Source: Paludibacteraceae bacterium (GTDB taxonomy: Bacteria > Bacteroidota > Bacteroidia > Bacteroidales > Paludibacteraceae). Taken from it: a stretch of 37,734 nt of DNA. The stretch is from contig JAKSNQ010000012.1 in NCBI GenBank assembly GCA_024399615.1, forward strand, positions 1 through 37,734, in the 5' to 3' direction. The first letter of the stretch is position 1; every line of letters begins with the position of its first letter. The notes under the pieces were generated by a model. That model did not search any database, was not told the DNA's origin, and saw only the letters and a list, made by a program, of their open reading frames with translations. Shown piece by piece: positions 8,442 through 17,539 of the stretch. The position numbers were made by a program, and so were the translations under genes.

Positions 8442-9758
8442 TTACAATCGACCATCTACGAGACTGCGATCGATGCTTGATTTCACATCAAAGATGATGC
8501 AGCCCTGATCTTTATAGCGCTTGAAATCAAACTTGCGGAATTGATCATGATTGACGCATGCCACGATAGCGTCATATTGCTTATCAGGGTTAACTCCTGT
8601 TATGATCTCGCGATCAAATTCGCGATGGAAAGTAACCGGCGAGACCCATGGATCGTAGATGTCCACTTTGCATCCGAAATCTTCTAATTCATTAGCAATT
8701 TCCACTACCTTGGTGTTGCGGCAGTCCGGACAATTCTCCTTGAACGTTACACCCAAAATGAGCACATTGGCATCTTTGATTTTCTTATCCTTCTGAATCA
8801 TCAGTTTGATGGTCTTGTCTGCCACAAACTTCGCAATCGAGTTGTTTACCTGACGACCGGACAAAATCACCTTAGGGGTATAACCCAACATTTTGGCTTT
8901 GTAAGACAGGTAGTATGGATCAACGGAAATGCAATGGCCGCCCACAAGCCCCGGACTGAAGCGAAGGAAATTCCATTTGGTGGATGCTGCTTCAATCACA
9001 TCGTTGGTGTCGATGCCTACACGGTCGCATATCAGCGCCAACTCATTCATAAATGAGATATTGATGTCGCGTTGGCTGTTCTCGACCGCTTTAGCAGTCT
9101 CGGCTACCTTGATATTTGGGGCGCGATGTGTTCCATTCTCCAGAATGCTGTTATACAACTGGTCGATAAAATCGGCAATCTCCGGAGTGGAACCCGAAGT
9201 GATTTTCTTGATCTTTACCAAAGTGTGCACTTTATCGCCTGGGTTGATGCGCTCTGGGCTATAGCCGCAGAAGAAATCCTGATTAAACTTCAGACCGGAT
9301 TCTTGCTCCAATACAGGTACACAATCTTCCTCGGTACAACCCGGATATACGGTGGATTCGTAAATCACTACGTCGCCGCGTTGCAGAGTTTTACCTACAG
9401 TTTGGCTGGCTGACAACAATGGAGTCAAATCCGGATAATTGAATGTATCAATAGGAGTAGGTACAGTCACGATGTAGGTGTTCACGTCATGAAGCTCCTC
9501 GATGCTGTTGGTGAATGACAATCCGACCTTTCCTGTAGTGCGGAACAAGTCTCGTGCTTGACGCATGCCAATTATGTCAGCCTCCAAGGTATGATCTTCT
9601 CCACGCTCCAACTCCTGCACACGGTTGAGATTGATGTCATAACCGATGACGCGGTATTTCTTACCAAACTCGATAGCGAGTGGTAAACCTACATAACCGA
9701 GACCAATGACTGCAATTTTTACTTCTTTTTTCATGATTATTTTCATTTCTCTTTCCAT
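8442..9758 (-). CDS. UDP-N-acetylhexosamine/UDP-sugar 6-dehydrogenase (WbpA/WbpO/TviB-like)
   Basis: This NAD-dependent enzyme oxidises C6 of a UDP-sugar to the uronic acid for polysaccharide synthesis. The Rossmann motif is IAVIGLGYVGLP (about residues 15-26). YESTVYPGCTEEDCVPVLE, GYSPERINPGD and the active-site segment VGGHCISVDPYYL (catalytic C276) follow in order. The GYSPERINPGD and DINISFMNELA forms point to the TviB/WbpO group acting on UDP-HexNAc and not to UDP-glucose dehydrogenase. The substrate is an inference. The longest frame begins MEREMKIIMKKEVKIAVIG. Three in-frame ATGs exist (9758, 9746, 9734), and the one at 9734 (MKKEVKIAV) would fit the family's usual start best. It is the first gene of the minus-strand operon, about 100 bp downstream of a clear promoter. 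Confidence 0.93.
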   Translation of the reverse strand: MEREMKIIMKKEVKIAVIGLGYVGLPLAIEFGKKYRVIGYDINLNRVQELERGEDHTLEADIIGMRQARDLFRTTGKVGLSFTNSIEELHDVNTYIVTVPTPIDTFNYPDLTPLLSASQTVGKTLQRGDVVIYESTVYPGCTEEDCVPVLEQESGLKFNQDFFCGYSPERINPGDKVHTLVKIKKITSGSTPEIADFIDQLYNSILENGTHRAPNIKVAETAKAVENSQRDINISFMNELALICDRVGIDTNDVIEAASTKWNFLRFSPGLVGGHCISVDPYYLSYKAKMLGYTPKVILSGRQVNNSIAKFVADKTIKLMIQKDKKIKDANVLILGVTFKENCPDCRNTKVVEIANELEDFGCKVDIYDPWVSPVTFHREFDREIITGVNPDKQYDAIVACVNHDQFRKFDFKRYKDQGCIIFDVKSSIDRSLVDGRL

Positions 9759-9857
9759 GATTATATTCAGTTTTTCCCGTGAATATATGCATGAATATTT
9801 GTAACTATACTATTCGCTTATGTGTTCGTGCGCGTATGTGTGCGCACAATCCGACCG

Positions 9858-9888
9858 CAAAGTTACAAAAAAATCTGCAAAGCACAAA
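9858..9888 (-). promoter_or_regulatory. Bacteroidetes sigma-ABfr-type promoter for the polysaccharide/permease operon
   Basis: On the minus strand a -33 TTTG (9888-9885), a 19-bp spacer and a -7 TAACTTTG (9865-9858) match the Bacteroidetes consensus TTTG-N19..21-TAnnTTTG exactly. Transcription would start near 9851, giving a leader of about 90-115 nt before the dehydrogenase gene. The -33 box lies in the T-rich tail of the terminator just upstream. Confidence 0.85.
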
Positions 9889-9890
9889 AT

Positions 9891-9924
9891 AAAAGTGCAC
9901 AAAAACGGCTGTTTGTGCACTTTT
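9891..9924 (-). terminator. Intrinsic terminator after the TPR-TraB/GumN genes
   Basis: A perfect 13-bp inverted repeat (AAAAGTGCACAAA at 9891-9903, its complement at 9912-9924) encloses an 8-nt loop. On the minus strand it is followed by TTTTATTTT. It lies 92 bp after the stop of the TraB/GumN-like gene. A run of T also follows on the plus strand, so it could act in both directions. Confidence 0.8.
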
Positions 9925-10015
9925 TAGATAAAATAGAGTCTTTTTTATGTTGTTAATGCTATAATATCTCTATTAATTTATGTTATTTGGTTTGTAATCT
10001 ATTATTTGATTTGGG

Positions 10016-10888
10016 TTACTTCCTATTGACGGGTTTTACTTTGTAACCTGCTGCTTTGAGAAGGGCAATCAGTCCTCCTTCTCCCCCCAGATACATCGCG
10101 TCCAAGACGATAAATGCCTTCCCTTCGATCAGGTAGGGTTTGAGTCGTTTTACCCATTCTTTATTGCGCTTGATATAAACCTGATAATCGGAATAGGAGA
10201 TGGTTGACAGGTTGTCCGGACTGCTGATCAAGTATGAGATATCCAGTAGTCGTCCCATCTTGTATAGGTCGCGGATGTTTTTCTCCAATTTTATCTCTCG
10301 CTCTGGGTACTCTATAATATTTTTCAGTTCTGTACATTGCCAATGAAATGGTTCGCGATCGAACTGCATAAACATGGTTTCTCCGATGTCGTCCAATCCA
10401 AAGATTGGCTTGTTCTGCTGACGTGCTACGGTCTCAAAAAAATGCTCGCTACTGCGGTTGTCATCGTATCCTGCCCATTTTTTGAGTAGTTCGACACGAT
10501 ACATCTCTGTCAGATACTGAGGTTTCATTCTCCCCAGTTTATCTATTCCCATGCCTAATGTGAGTTGCAGCGACTCGTCTATCAATTGATATTCATCGGT
10601 CGTATAATAATGGCTCAGTCTGATAGAGTCGGGTAGAATAGCTGCTTGGCGTAGGGCTGCGATTGCCTGATAGTCAATCATGGCAAACTCGGTAATCACT
10701 TTGTCTGATTGACCATAACACTTGAAAAGGTTCGGAATGGTGTCAAGAAAAGAAATATCCGTCAGTTTGTTGGTGGCAATCAAGTATGAGTTTGCCTGTG
10801 CTCCGTTTCCGCTGATTTGATACAATACCTGCCCATTGGCTAAGGATACGCATAGTGTAAATAATATGAAGAATAGTTTACGCATCAT
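10016..10888 (-). CDS. TraB/GumN-family protein, apparently without the usual catalytic histidines
   Basis: This 290-residue protein has a signal peptide (MMRKLFFILFTLCVSLANGQ), so it is exported. The fold cues are those of TraB/GumN (TIKI-like): NSYLIATNKL near residue 33, then ITEFAM, and a C-terminal DAMYLGGEGGLIALL...GYKVKPV block. In typical members the first motif reads like GT.HL and the last like GAGHL, supplying the two histidines thought to form the metal or protease site. Here both positions read otherwise (ATNKL, DAMYL). It may therefore be a binding protein or a changed enzyme. It overlaps the TPR gene by 4 bp, suggesting the two exported proteins work together. The comparison is from memory of the family. 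Confidence 0.7.
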   Translation of the reverse strand: MMRKLFFILFTLCVSLANGQVLYQISGNGAQANSYLIATNKLTDISFLDTIPNLFKCYGQSDKVITEFAMIDYQAIAALRQAAILPDSIRLSHYYTTDEYQLIDESLQLTLGMGIDKLGRMKPQYLTEMYRVELLKKWAGYDDNRSSEHFFETVARQQNKPIFGLDDIGETMFMQFDREPFHWQCTELKNIIEYPEREIKLEKNIRDLYKMGRLLDISYLISSPDNLSTISYSDYQVYIKRNKEWVKRLKPYLIEGKAFIVLDAMYLGGEGGLIALLKAAGYKVKPVNRK

Positions 10889-12936
10889 TGAAAACGATTG
10901 ATGAGGTTGTATGCCTGATAAATACCTAATTCGCCGGCCTTGCTCAGGTCGCTAATACCTTTTTCGTGCTCATCAGTATAAATATATGTGAGACCACGAT
11001 TGAAATAGGCTTCGGCCATATCCGGATAAATGGAGATGGCAGAGGTGTAGTAACTGATGGCCGCCTTGAAATCACGTTGGAGACAGAGAATATTGGCCTT
11101 GTTGTAGTATGCATATGCGAAGTCAGGTTGACTGATGATAATCTGATCATAGTCTCTGTGCAGCATTTCAAATTCCAGTTTAAGTTGTTCGGCGTTGGTC
11201 TCATCACCGGCTATGCGCTGAAATTCAAGTAATTTGAATCTCCAGTTGGCCCTGCAAAAATAACCTGCAACCCATAGGCCGCGATCGCTTCCTTTGAGGT
11301 CGTTGACATTAGAAGGCAGGAGGTACAAGGCTCTGTTGCAATCGTCAATAGCAGAGTCGTAATCCTGAACCAATGCAAATTCGACTGCACGTGCGAAGAA
11401 CAATTCGGCAGCAGAAATCCTATACTCGGACTTGGCTAATACGGACAAATCAGGCAGTCGATCAATTTGTTCTGATAATTGACCTATTTGTTCAAAATGG
11501 ATATTGACCATCTCAGCCGTGAGTGCTATCTCCTGCACCGTGAAACGTAACGGAGACGGCAACTTCTTGCTGCGATTGAAATCATCGATAGTGAAATGAT
11601 AGTATGCAGACCGGCGAACAACATCCTGTTGTGCATAATAGCTGAGTTGGATGGACGGCTGGTTGACCACATCTGTGTATTTGTTTTGCACGGCTCCACG
11701 AGCAATAGACTGATGCTTTTGCTCATCGGCATTTTCCGCTTGATTTTGTGCGGCTCGGTTGGAAAACTCTTTACGATAATCTTTCTTTTGAGGCTGTGCT
11801 TCGGCCATCTGAGTGGATGTGTTCACCTGTTGGCGTGCCTTTGTATCTTTGTTGCGTTCCAGTTCTTCTGCCTTATGAAGATAGGTATATTCTTCTTTCG
11901 GATGTCCGAGTGCTTTTTCCGCTTTTGCAGCCAGATAGTACGAAGGCAAGAAGTATGGATGATGCTCAATCATGGCATCAAAATCGGCAAGGGCAAGTTG
12001 CCATTGCTTCAACTCCATATTGACAACACCACGCTGGTAGTGCACTTCGACATTTTCCGGGTCAAGAGATAAGGCCATATCGTAGTCCTCAATTGCATGG
12101 TTGTAGTCGCCTAATTCCTGACGCAGTAAACCTCGGTTGTAGTAGATATGCGCATCTTGAGGATCCAGACTGATTGCTTTGTCGTAGTCGGATAATGCTC
12201 CTCGATAGTTGTGCTTTCTGTAGAAGAGAATACCTCGATTGATATAGTCTCCAGCCCATTTACTACCCAGATTAATCGCCTGATTTAAGTCTAATAATGC
12301 ATCATCGTCGTTTCCTAACATGCTGTTAACTACGCCTTTAGCACTCCAGTTGGCTGCGTTTTGTGAGTCATGCTTCACAGATTCGGTAAAACTGTTAAGC
12401 GCCTCAAGTGTGTCTTTTTTGGCCATGCGAATAACGCCTCGTTCAAAATGAAGCGTGGCCGATTCGGGTTCTCGACGGAGCAGATAATCGATATCGAAAA
12501 GCGCTCCGTCGTAATCTTCCATCAGAGAGCGAACATCAGCACGCAGGAGCATGTACGTCCTGTTTTCCGGAGAGAAAACCAATGCTTCGGTAAAATCTTT
12601 CTCGGCTTTTTCGTACTGCTTGAGCTGTCGGAAAACGTAACCGCGAGTATAGTATGCACCCGGCAAAAAGGGACTGTTTTCGATAGCCGATGAACAGTCT
12701 CTTTCGGCTCCAATATAGTCGCCTAACTGAATCTTAGCAATGGCGCGAAACAGGTATGGTTCGGCCAAATATGGTTTTAATTTGATGACCTGATTGAAGT
12801 ATTGGATTGACAACACGTAGTCGTCAAAATACAACGCGTTGCGTCCGATTGCAGTCAAACGCTGGGTATTCATCTGGGCAAAGGCACTATAGCCAATACT
12901 CAAGGAGACCAGTAATATGGTGATGAATCGCCTCAA
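10885..12936 (-). CDS. Exported tetratricopeptide-repeat protein
   Basis: This 683-residue protein has a cleavable signal peptide (MRRFITILLVSLSIGYSAFA). At least nine TPR units follow in residues of about 24-350; typical units contain AYYTRGYVFRQLKQYEKAEKDF and YYNRGLLRQELGDYNHAIEDY. A lower-complexity charged and Gln-rich linker spans about 360-420, and a second TPR group about 500-680. TPR arrays bind other proteins, and no enzyme domain is visible. The stop overlaps the TraB/GumN-like gene start by 4 bp, so the two form an operon ending at the 9891-9924 terminator. The partner is unknown. No consensus promoter was recognised in the 104 bp upstream. Confidence 0.9.
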   Translation of the reverse strand: MRRFITILLVSLSIGYSAFAQMNTQRLTAIGRNALYFDDYVLSIQYFNQVIKLKPYLAEPYLFRAIAKIQLGDYIGAERDCSSAIENSPFLPGAYYTRGYVFRQLKQYEKAEKDFTEALVFSPENRTYMLLRADVRSLMEDYDGALFDIDYLLRREPESATLHFERGVIRMAKKDTLEALNSFTESVKHDSQNAANWSAKGVVNSMLGNDDDALLDLNQAINLGSKWAGDYINRGILFYRKHNYRGALSDYDKAISLDPQDAHIYYNRGLLRQELGDYNHAIEDYDMALSLDPENVEVHYQRGVVNMELKQWQLALADFDAMIEHHPYFLPSYYLAAKAEKALGHPKEEYTYLHKAEELERNKDTKARQQVNTSTQMAEAQPQKKDYRKEFSNRAAQNQAENADEQKHQSIARGAVQNKYTDVVNQPSIQLSYYAQQDVVRRSAYYHFTIDDFNRSKKLPSPLRFTVQEIALTAEMVNIHFEQIGQLSEQIDRLPDLSVLAKSEYRISAAELFFARAVEFALVQDYDSAIDDCNRALYLLPSNVNDLKGSDRGLWVAGYFCRANWRFKLLEFQRIAGDETNAEQLKLEFEMLHRDYDQIIISQPDFAYAYYNKANILCLQRDFKAAISYYTSAISIYPDMAEAYFNRGLTYIYTDEHEKGISDLSKAGELGIYQAYNLINRFQ

Positions 12937-13040
12937 AATGTGATGTAATTAATGATGAAAATGTCGTTAAAGTAAATAATGTAGTTTTGTGCTGAAAAGA
13001 AACCTTTTTTTGACGTGAGGTCAGGGAAAACGTGTGTTAG

Positions 13041-15311
13041 TCATCGGCAACCGGCTTCAGGGTCAAAGGTGCTTGGAATATCAAATGGTTCCTTCTCGTC
13101 GTAGCCCAATGAGGCATCATCGTACACAGCACGAAGATACTTGCCAACGATAGGTAATGCCATGGATGCACCTTGTCCCTCGGCCATATTGTCGAAGTGG
13201 ATACTGCGATCCTCGCCACCAACCCAACAACCGCTAACCAAGGATGGACTGTAGCACATGAACCAACCATCTGAGTTGTTGTTGGTCGTACCGGTTTTAC
13301 CAGCCAATGGTGCGTTGACCTTATATTTATATCGCACGCGTACACCTGTGCCATGGTCCAATACGGCTCGCATCATGTGTATCATCTTGTAACTGGTCAA
13401 CTCGTCGATTACCTCGTGTGTCTGCGGTGAGAATTGTCCGATAAGGTTGCCATTGGCATCCTCGATACGTGTCACATACATCGGATCGATACGAATACCC
13501 TTGTTCGGGAATGTTGTATATGCTGTCACCATCTCTTTAACACTAACTTCGCAAGGCCCGAGGCACAACGAGATAACAGGATCCAATTGTCCTTCGATAC
13601 CGAATGATTTCATGACATTGACCAATTGCTGAGGAGAGAACTGACTCATCAGGTAAGCCGAAATCCAGTTGTTGGACTGCTGTAATCCCCAACGTAGTGT
13701 GACGGTATCGCCGATGTTTTTCTTATCCGCATTTCGAGGTGACCATTCTCTGCCATTGGCATCAAGGAGTGTGATAGGCTTATTGACAACCTTATCGCAT
13801 GGCCACATGCCTTCTGACATAGCCAATGTGTAGAGGTATGGTTTAACAGTCGAACCAATTTGACGCTTTCCTTTGTTGACCATATCGTATTGGAAATGAG
13901 CGAAGTTGGGTCCTCCGACATAGGCTTTGACGTGTCCGTTGTGAGGGTCCATGGACATAAATCCACAACGTAAGTAATATTTCTGCCAACGAATGGAGTC
14001 GATAGGAGAGAGTGTGGTGTCCATCATGCCTTCGTAAGTGAAAACTTGCATCTCACGTGGCGTGTTGAATTCTGCCCAAATCTCATCTTCGGACAAGCCT
14101 GCCTTTTTTTGCAGACGATATCGTTCGCTCTGCTTCATGGCTCTACGCAAAGAAGCATCTACCTCCTCTTGTGTCAAGTCTTTGGAGTAGGGGGCATTCT
14201 TCTTACGTTTACAATCTTTGAAGAACTGCGTTTGTAAATCCTGCATGTGTTCAGAAACGGCTGTTTCGGCATATTCCTGCATGCGCGAATCGATGGTGGT
14301 ATAAATGCGAAGACCATCTTTGTAGAGGTCATAGTTTGTACCATCTGATTTCTTGTTCTTGTTGCAGAAGCCATAGAGAGGATCGTTCTCCCAACGTGCT
14401 TTGTCCAAAGGATACTGATCTTTGTTCCACTCGGAATAATGGCTGGCTTTAGGTTCTACTGCGGTTAGGTATCCACGCAGATATTCTCGGAAATAAGGTG
14501 CTATACCCTGCTTGTGATCAGCGGAATGATAATGGAGGTCCATCGGAAGTTGCATGAGTGAATCACATTCATGCTGGGAAAGATAACCATATTTTTCCAT
14601 CTGGCTGAGAACGGTGTTACGTCGATTTAATGCGCGCTCTTTGCGTCGAATAGGATTGTAATAGGCCGGGTTTTTACACATTCCCACAAGCATGGCGGCC
14701 TCCTCAACCTTCAGTTCTTGTGGGGTGGTGCCAAAATAAACCCATGCGGCAGATTTAATACCTACCGCGTTGTAAAGGAAATCAAATTGATTGAGATACA
14801 TGGTGATGATTTCCTCCTTGGAATAGTATCGCTCAAGTTGAGCCGCAATTACCCATTCGTTTGGTTTCTGGAGCATACGCTCAAAAATGTTGCTGGCAGA
14901 AGGGGAATATAGTTGTTTGCTCAACTGCTGCGTGATGGTACTACCACCACCTGCTCGTCCCATTTTCATTACTGCTCGCAGTACCGCTTTTGCATCAATA
15001 CCTGAGTGCTCGTAGAAACGTGCATCCTCGGTAGCGACGAGAGCGTTGATCATGTAAGGAGAGATTTCTGAATATGGGACGCCGAGACGATTCTCTGTTC
15101 TATAATAACGACCGAGAGATACCAAATCTTCGCTGAAAATCTCGCTGGCATAGGTGTTTTTAGGGTTCTGCAACTCTTCGATAGGGGGCATATAGCCAAT
15201 ATGTCCTTTGGCAATTCCGCTGAAAAACAACACTATTGTCAAAATCCCTATGACAAATATCGACCAGAATAAGGTCGAAAACCAAAACTTAAAACCATGT
15301 TTGTTGTTCAT
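13041..15311 (-). CDS. Class A penicillin-binding protein (PBP1A-like transglycosylase/transpeptidase)
   Basis: This 756-residue bifunctional murein synthase polymerises glycan strands and cross-links peptides in the periplasm. A single membrane anchor lies at about residues 12-34. The GT51 domain has the catalytic Glu in TEDARFYEH (E95) and GGGSTITQQLSKQLY (121-135). The transpeptidase domain has STVK (487-490) with the nucleophile serine, SNN (546-548) and KTGTTN (from 672). Length and order match PBP1A of Bacteroidetes. The ATG at 15311 overlaps the stop of hemW by 4 bp, so the two are co-transcribed. This pairing is probably one of convenience, since HemW acts in heme metabolism. Confidence 0.96.
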   Translation of the reverse strand: MNNKHGFKFWFSTLFWSIFVIGILTIVLFFSGIAKGHIGYMPPIEELQNPKNTYASEIFSEDLVSLGRYYRTENRLGVPYSEISPYMINALVATEDARFYEHSGIDAKAVLRAVMKMGRAGGGSTITQQLSKQLYSPSASNIFERMLQKPNEWVIAAQLERYYSKEEIITMYLNQFDFLYNAVGIKSAAWVYFGTTPQELKVEEAAMLVGMCKNPAYYNPIRRKERALNRRNTVLSQMEKYGYLSQHECDSLMQLPMDLHYHSADHKQGIAPYFREYLRGYLTAVEPKASHYSEWNKDQYPLDKARWENDPLYGFCNKNKKSDGTNYDLYKDGLRIYTTIDSRMQEYAETAVSEHMQDLQTQFFKDCKRKKNAPYSKDLTQEEVDASLRRAMKQSERYRLQKKAGLSEDEIWAEFNTPREMQVFTYEGMMDTTLSPIDSIRWQKYYLRCGFMSMDPHNGHVKAYVGGPNFAHFQYDMVNKGKRQIGSTVKPYLYTLAMSEGMWPCDKVVNKPITLLDANGREWSPRNADKKNIGDTVTLRWGLQQSNNWISAYLMSQFSPQQLVNVMKSFGIEGQLDPVISLCLGPCEVSVKEMVTAYTTFPNKGIRIDPMYVTRIEDANGNLIGQFSPQTHEVIDELTSYKMIHMMRAVLDHGTGVRVRYKYKVNAPLAGKTGTTNNNSDGWFMCYSPSLVSGCWVGGEDRSIHFDNMAEGQGASMALPIVGKYLRAVYDDASLGYDEKEPFDIPSTFDPEAGCR

Positions 15312-16468
15312 ATCATTATGTCTTCTATAATTCTATTTAAAATATGACATCCCTCTTGTGTGGCTGCGAATAGGGTGTCGTCCTTTACAACCAACCCCTT
15401 ATCAATATATCTCTGCATCTGTGTCAGAAAGTAGGGCAGGTATGCAGAGGAAATATCTGCCGAATCGACACCTTTCATGGTTCGTAACCCTAACATGACA
15501 GTCTCGTTGTACAGGTCATCTTCGGTCAACTGCTCATCTTGCAGATGCAATAACCTTGCCAAACCTACGCTTTGTGCCTGTGAAACAGCAGATATATATT
15601 CGTCCAAATTGTCAGGATTGGCTTGCCTGAGAAATTTGCCGTCGTAACTGTGTGCTCCTGCACCTAAACCCAAATATGTTTTTTTTCTCCAATAGGCAGA
15701 GTTGTGGCGAGATTCGAATCCCGGTTTGGCATAATTACTGATTTCGTAGCGCACAATCCCAGCTTTGCTCAAGCGGTTTACGACGTATTCCTGCATTTGA
15801 TTCAGTATTTCGTCTTCCAATTCGGCAACTTCCCCTCGCTCTAATGCCTGAAATAGTGATGTCCCCTCCTCATATGTCAAACAATAAGCTGAGACATGTT
15901 GTATGTTCATCTGACAAATCGCTTCCACGTCGCTTATCCAATTTTGCATCGTTTGTCCCGGAAGTCCATACATCAGATCCACGCTGATGTTGTCAAATCC
16001 CACCTCTTGAGCCATGTGTACCACTTCGATGGCCTGCTTGGCCGTATGCCGTCTGCCAATCTGGTGTAGTAAGTTATCGTTCAAACTCTGGATACCGATG
16101 CTCAAACGATTGATACCAGCCGCCTTAAGCGCTTGCAGTTTTTCTCGAGTCAGATCGCCAGGGTTCGCTTCCAATGTGACCTCTTTGAGTGAAAGCTCTT
16201 TGTGGAAGGCTGAACGAATGGCTTGTATTATATTTGCGATACTATGTTCGTTGACAAGCGAGGGAGTTCCACCACCAAAATACAATGTTTCTACTTTGTC
16301 TCCATCAGCTTGTACGCAGGAACGAAAAGTCTCGGCTCGAAGATTTAATTCATTCAATAATGCCTCTTCATATGCCTCCCATCTGGATGCGAACATCGTG
16401 GTAGAATAGAAGTCACAGTAGCGGCATCGCGACTTGCAAAATGGTATGTGGACATACACTCCTGCCAT
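15308..16468 (-). CDS. hemW: Radical SAM heme chaperone HemW
   Basis: This 386-residue member of the HemN-like radical SAM group starts with GVYVHIPFCKSRCRYCDFYS. C11, C15 and C18 form the CxxxCxxC iron-sulfur site, and the CRYCDFYS form is that of HemW and not of the oxidase HemN. LYFGGGTPSL, the EANPGDLT motif, RLSIGIQSLND and YGLPGQT follow in order. HemW inserts heme into target proteins and is not a coproporphyrinogen oxidase, although it is often annotated as one. The start follows 69 bp after the stop of an unrelated lipoprotein gene. Downstream it overlaps the penicillin-binding protein gene by 4 bp. Confidence 0.93.
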   Translation of the reverse strand: MAGVYVHIPFCKSRCRYCDFYSTTMFASRWEAYEEALLNELNLRAETFRSCVQADGDKVETLYFGGGTPSLVNEHSIANIIQAIRSAFHKELSLKEVTLEANPGDLTREKLQALKAAGINRLSIGIQSLNDNLLHQIGRRHTAKQAIEVVHMAQEVGFDNISVDLMYGLPGQTMQNWISDVEAICQMNIQHVSAYCLTYEEGTSLFQALERGEVAELEDEILNQMQEYVVNRLSKAGIVRYEISNYAKPGFESRHNSAYWRKKTYLGLGAGAHSYDGKFLRQANPDNLDEYISAVSQAQSVGLARLLHLQDEQLTEDDLYNETVMLGLRTMKGVDSADISSAYLPYFLTQMQRYIDKGLVVKDDTLFAATQEGCHILNRIIEDIMI

Positions 16469-16537
16469 AGAATCTCTTCTGCTCGGAACTAAAAATTACT
16501 CCTGCTTTGGACGAATTTTTTTTTTTGCTGCCAAATC

Positions 16538-17446
16538 TTATCTATCCGTGTCGTTTTGCCATACGTCATGTGAAAAAGGCAGCGTGCTATTGACGTGATA
16601 TGTAAAATATCGGTAGCATATCACGTTTTGCCACAAGTTACAATATGGTGCGGAAAAGACCCAATAGTTTTTACCTTCTTCAAACACGACACGTTCGTGT
16701 GCCTGTTCTGTATAAATATCCTCGGAAGCATACTCAGAGAAATTCTGCGGGTTACGTATCAGCGATTGGTATTGATCTTCTGCACATGCCAGCAGATTGC
16801 CATCATATTCTCTCTGTAACCATTCATCTGAGAAATAATTAGTAAGATAAGGGTCTTTGGTAGGGAGACCTTTGTCTTGGGGACGAGTGGTTATTTCGCA
16901 TTTGTTCAAACCATTTTGCTTATACATGGAAATATGAAAATCTATGACCATCGTACTCGAACGAAGTGAGTCATAGGGTAGGGTTTGGAAGAAATGTTTC
17001 TGCAATTTACCTAATGGTTGTAAGGTCTGAGGATTGAAACAAAAGGCATAAAACAAATATTCAGTATCAGGTTGTAATTTCCCGATATAGGAATTGGTAT
17101 AACCCTGTGAAAGGCAATGTGACTTGAAATCCGCAATGTATTGAACGTCTTCGCGAAGATAGGAATGTCGCCATACCAGATAATAAGCGTAGAGGCTATC
17201 GGTGGTGAGCATCATGAAATGTTCGTCATTGTAGTCCAATTGGAAGTAATCTTGAGCGGGTATGATGTTGGCATAATAGTACGCTCTATGATCTTCCGGG
17301 TCAACAATCAGGTAAGTGGAGACGTCGTTGGTTTGATGGGTAGAGATACGCAAATCCACCGCCTTGTCAATAGTAGGCGATTCGGTTTGGCATGCGCATA
17401 AAATTAATGCAAGACCAACCAAGAGTATGTATATCTGTTTTGCCAT
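16538..17446 (-). CDS. Lipoprotein of unknown function, possibly with a fibronectin-III-like domain
   Basis: This 302-residue protein has a type II signal peptide and lipobox LCAC (C19). The mature part is rich in Tyr, Asp and Asn. A segment around residues 118-137 (IGKLQPDTEYLFYAFCFNP) resembles the L.PdTeY...af pattern of fibronectin-III-like domains common in Bacteroidetes surface lipoproteins. I do not recognise a named family. It lies just downstream (93 bp) of a second lipoprotein gene on the same strand that encodes a lipase-like hydrolase. A shared role at the cell surface is possible but unproven. Confidence 0.8.
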   Translation of the reverse strand: MAKQIYILLVGLALILCACQTESPTIDKAVDLRISTHQTNDVSTYLIVDPEDHRAYYYANIIPAQDYFQLDYNDEHFMMLTTDSLYAYYLVWRHSYLREDVQYIADFKSHCLSQGYTNSYIGKLQPDTEYLFYAFCFNPQTLQPLGKLQKHFFQTLPYDSLRSSTMVIDFHISMYKQNGLNKCEITTRPQDKGLPTKDPYLTNYFSDEWLQREYDGNLLACAEDQYQSLIRNPQNFSEYASEDIYTEQAHERVVFEEGKNYWVFSAPYCNLWQNVICYRYFTYHVNSTLPFSHDVWQNDTDR

Positions 17447-17539
17447 GTATATGTGTATAAATTGTATAAGATATTTATTTGGAATACTGTTTATGTTGCA
17501 GGTTGAATGGATATTGCTACAGTTTGATGAGTTGGTTGT

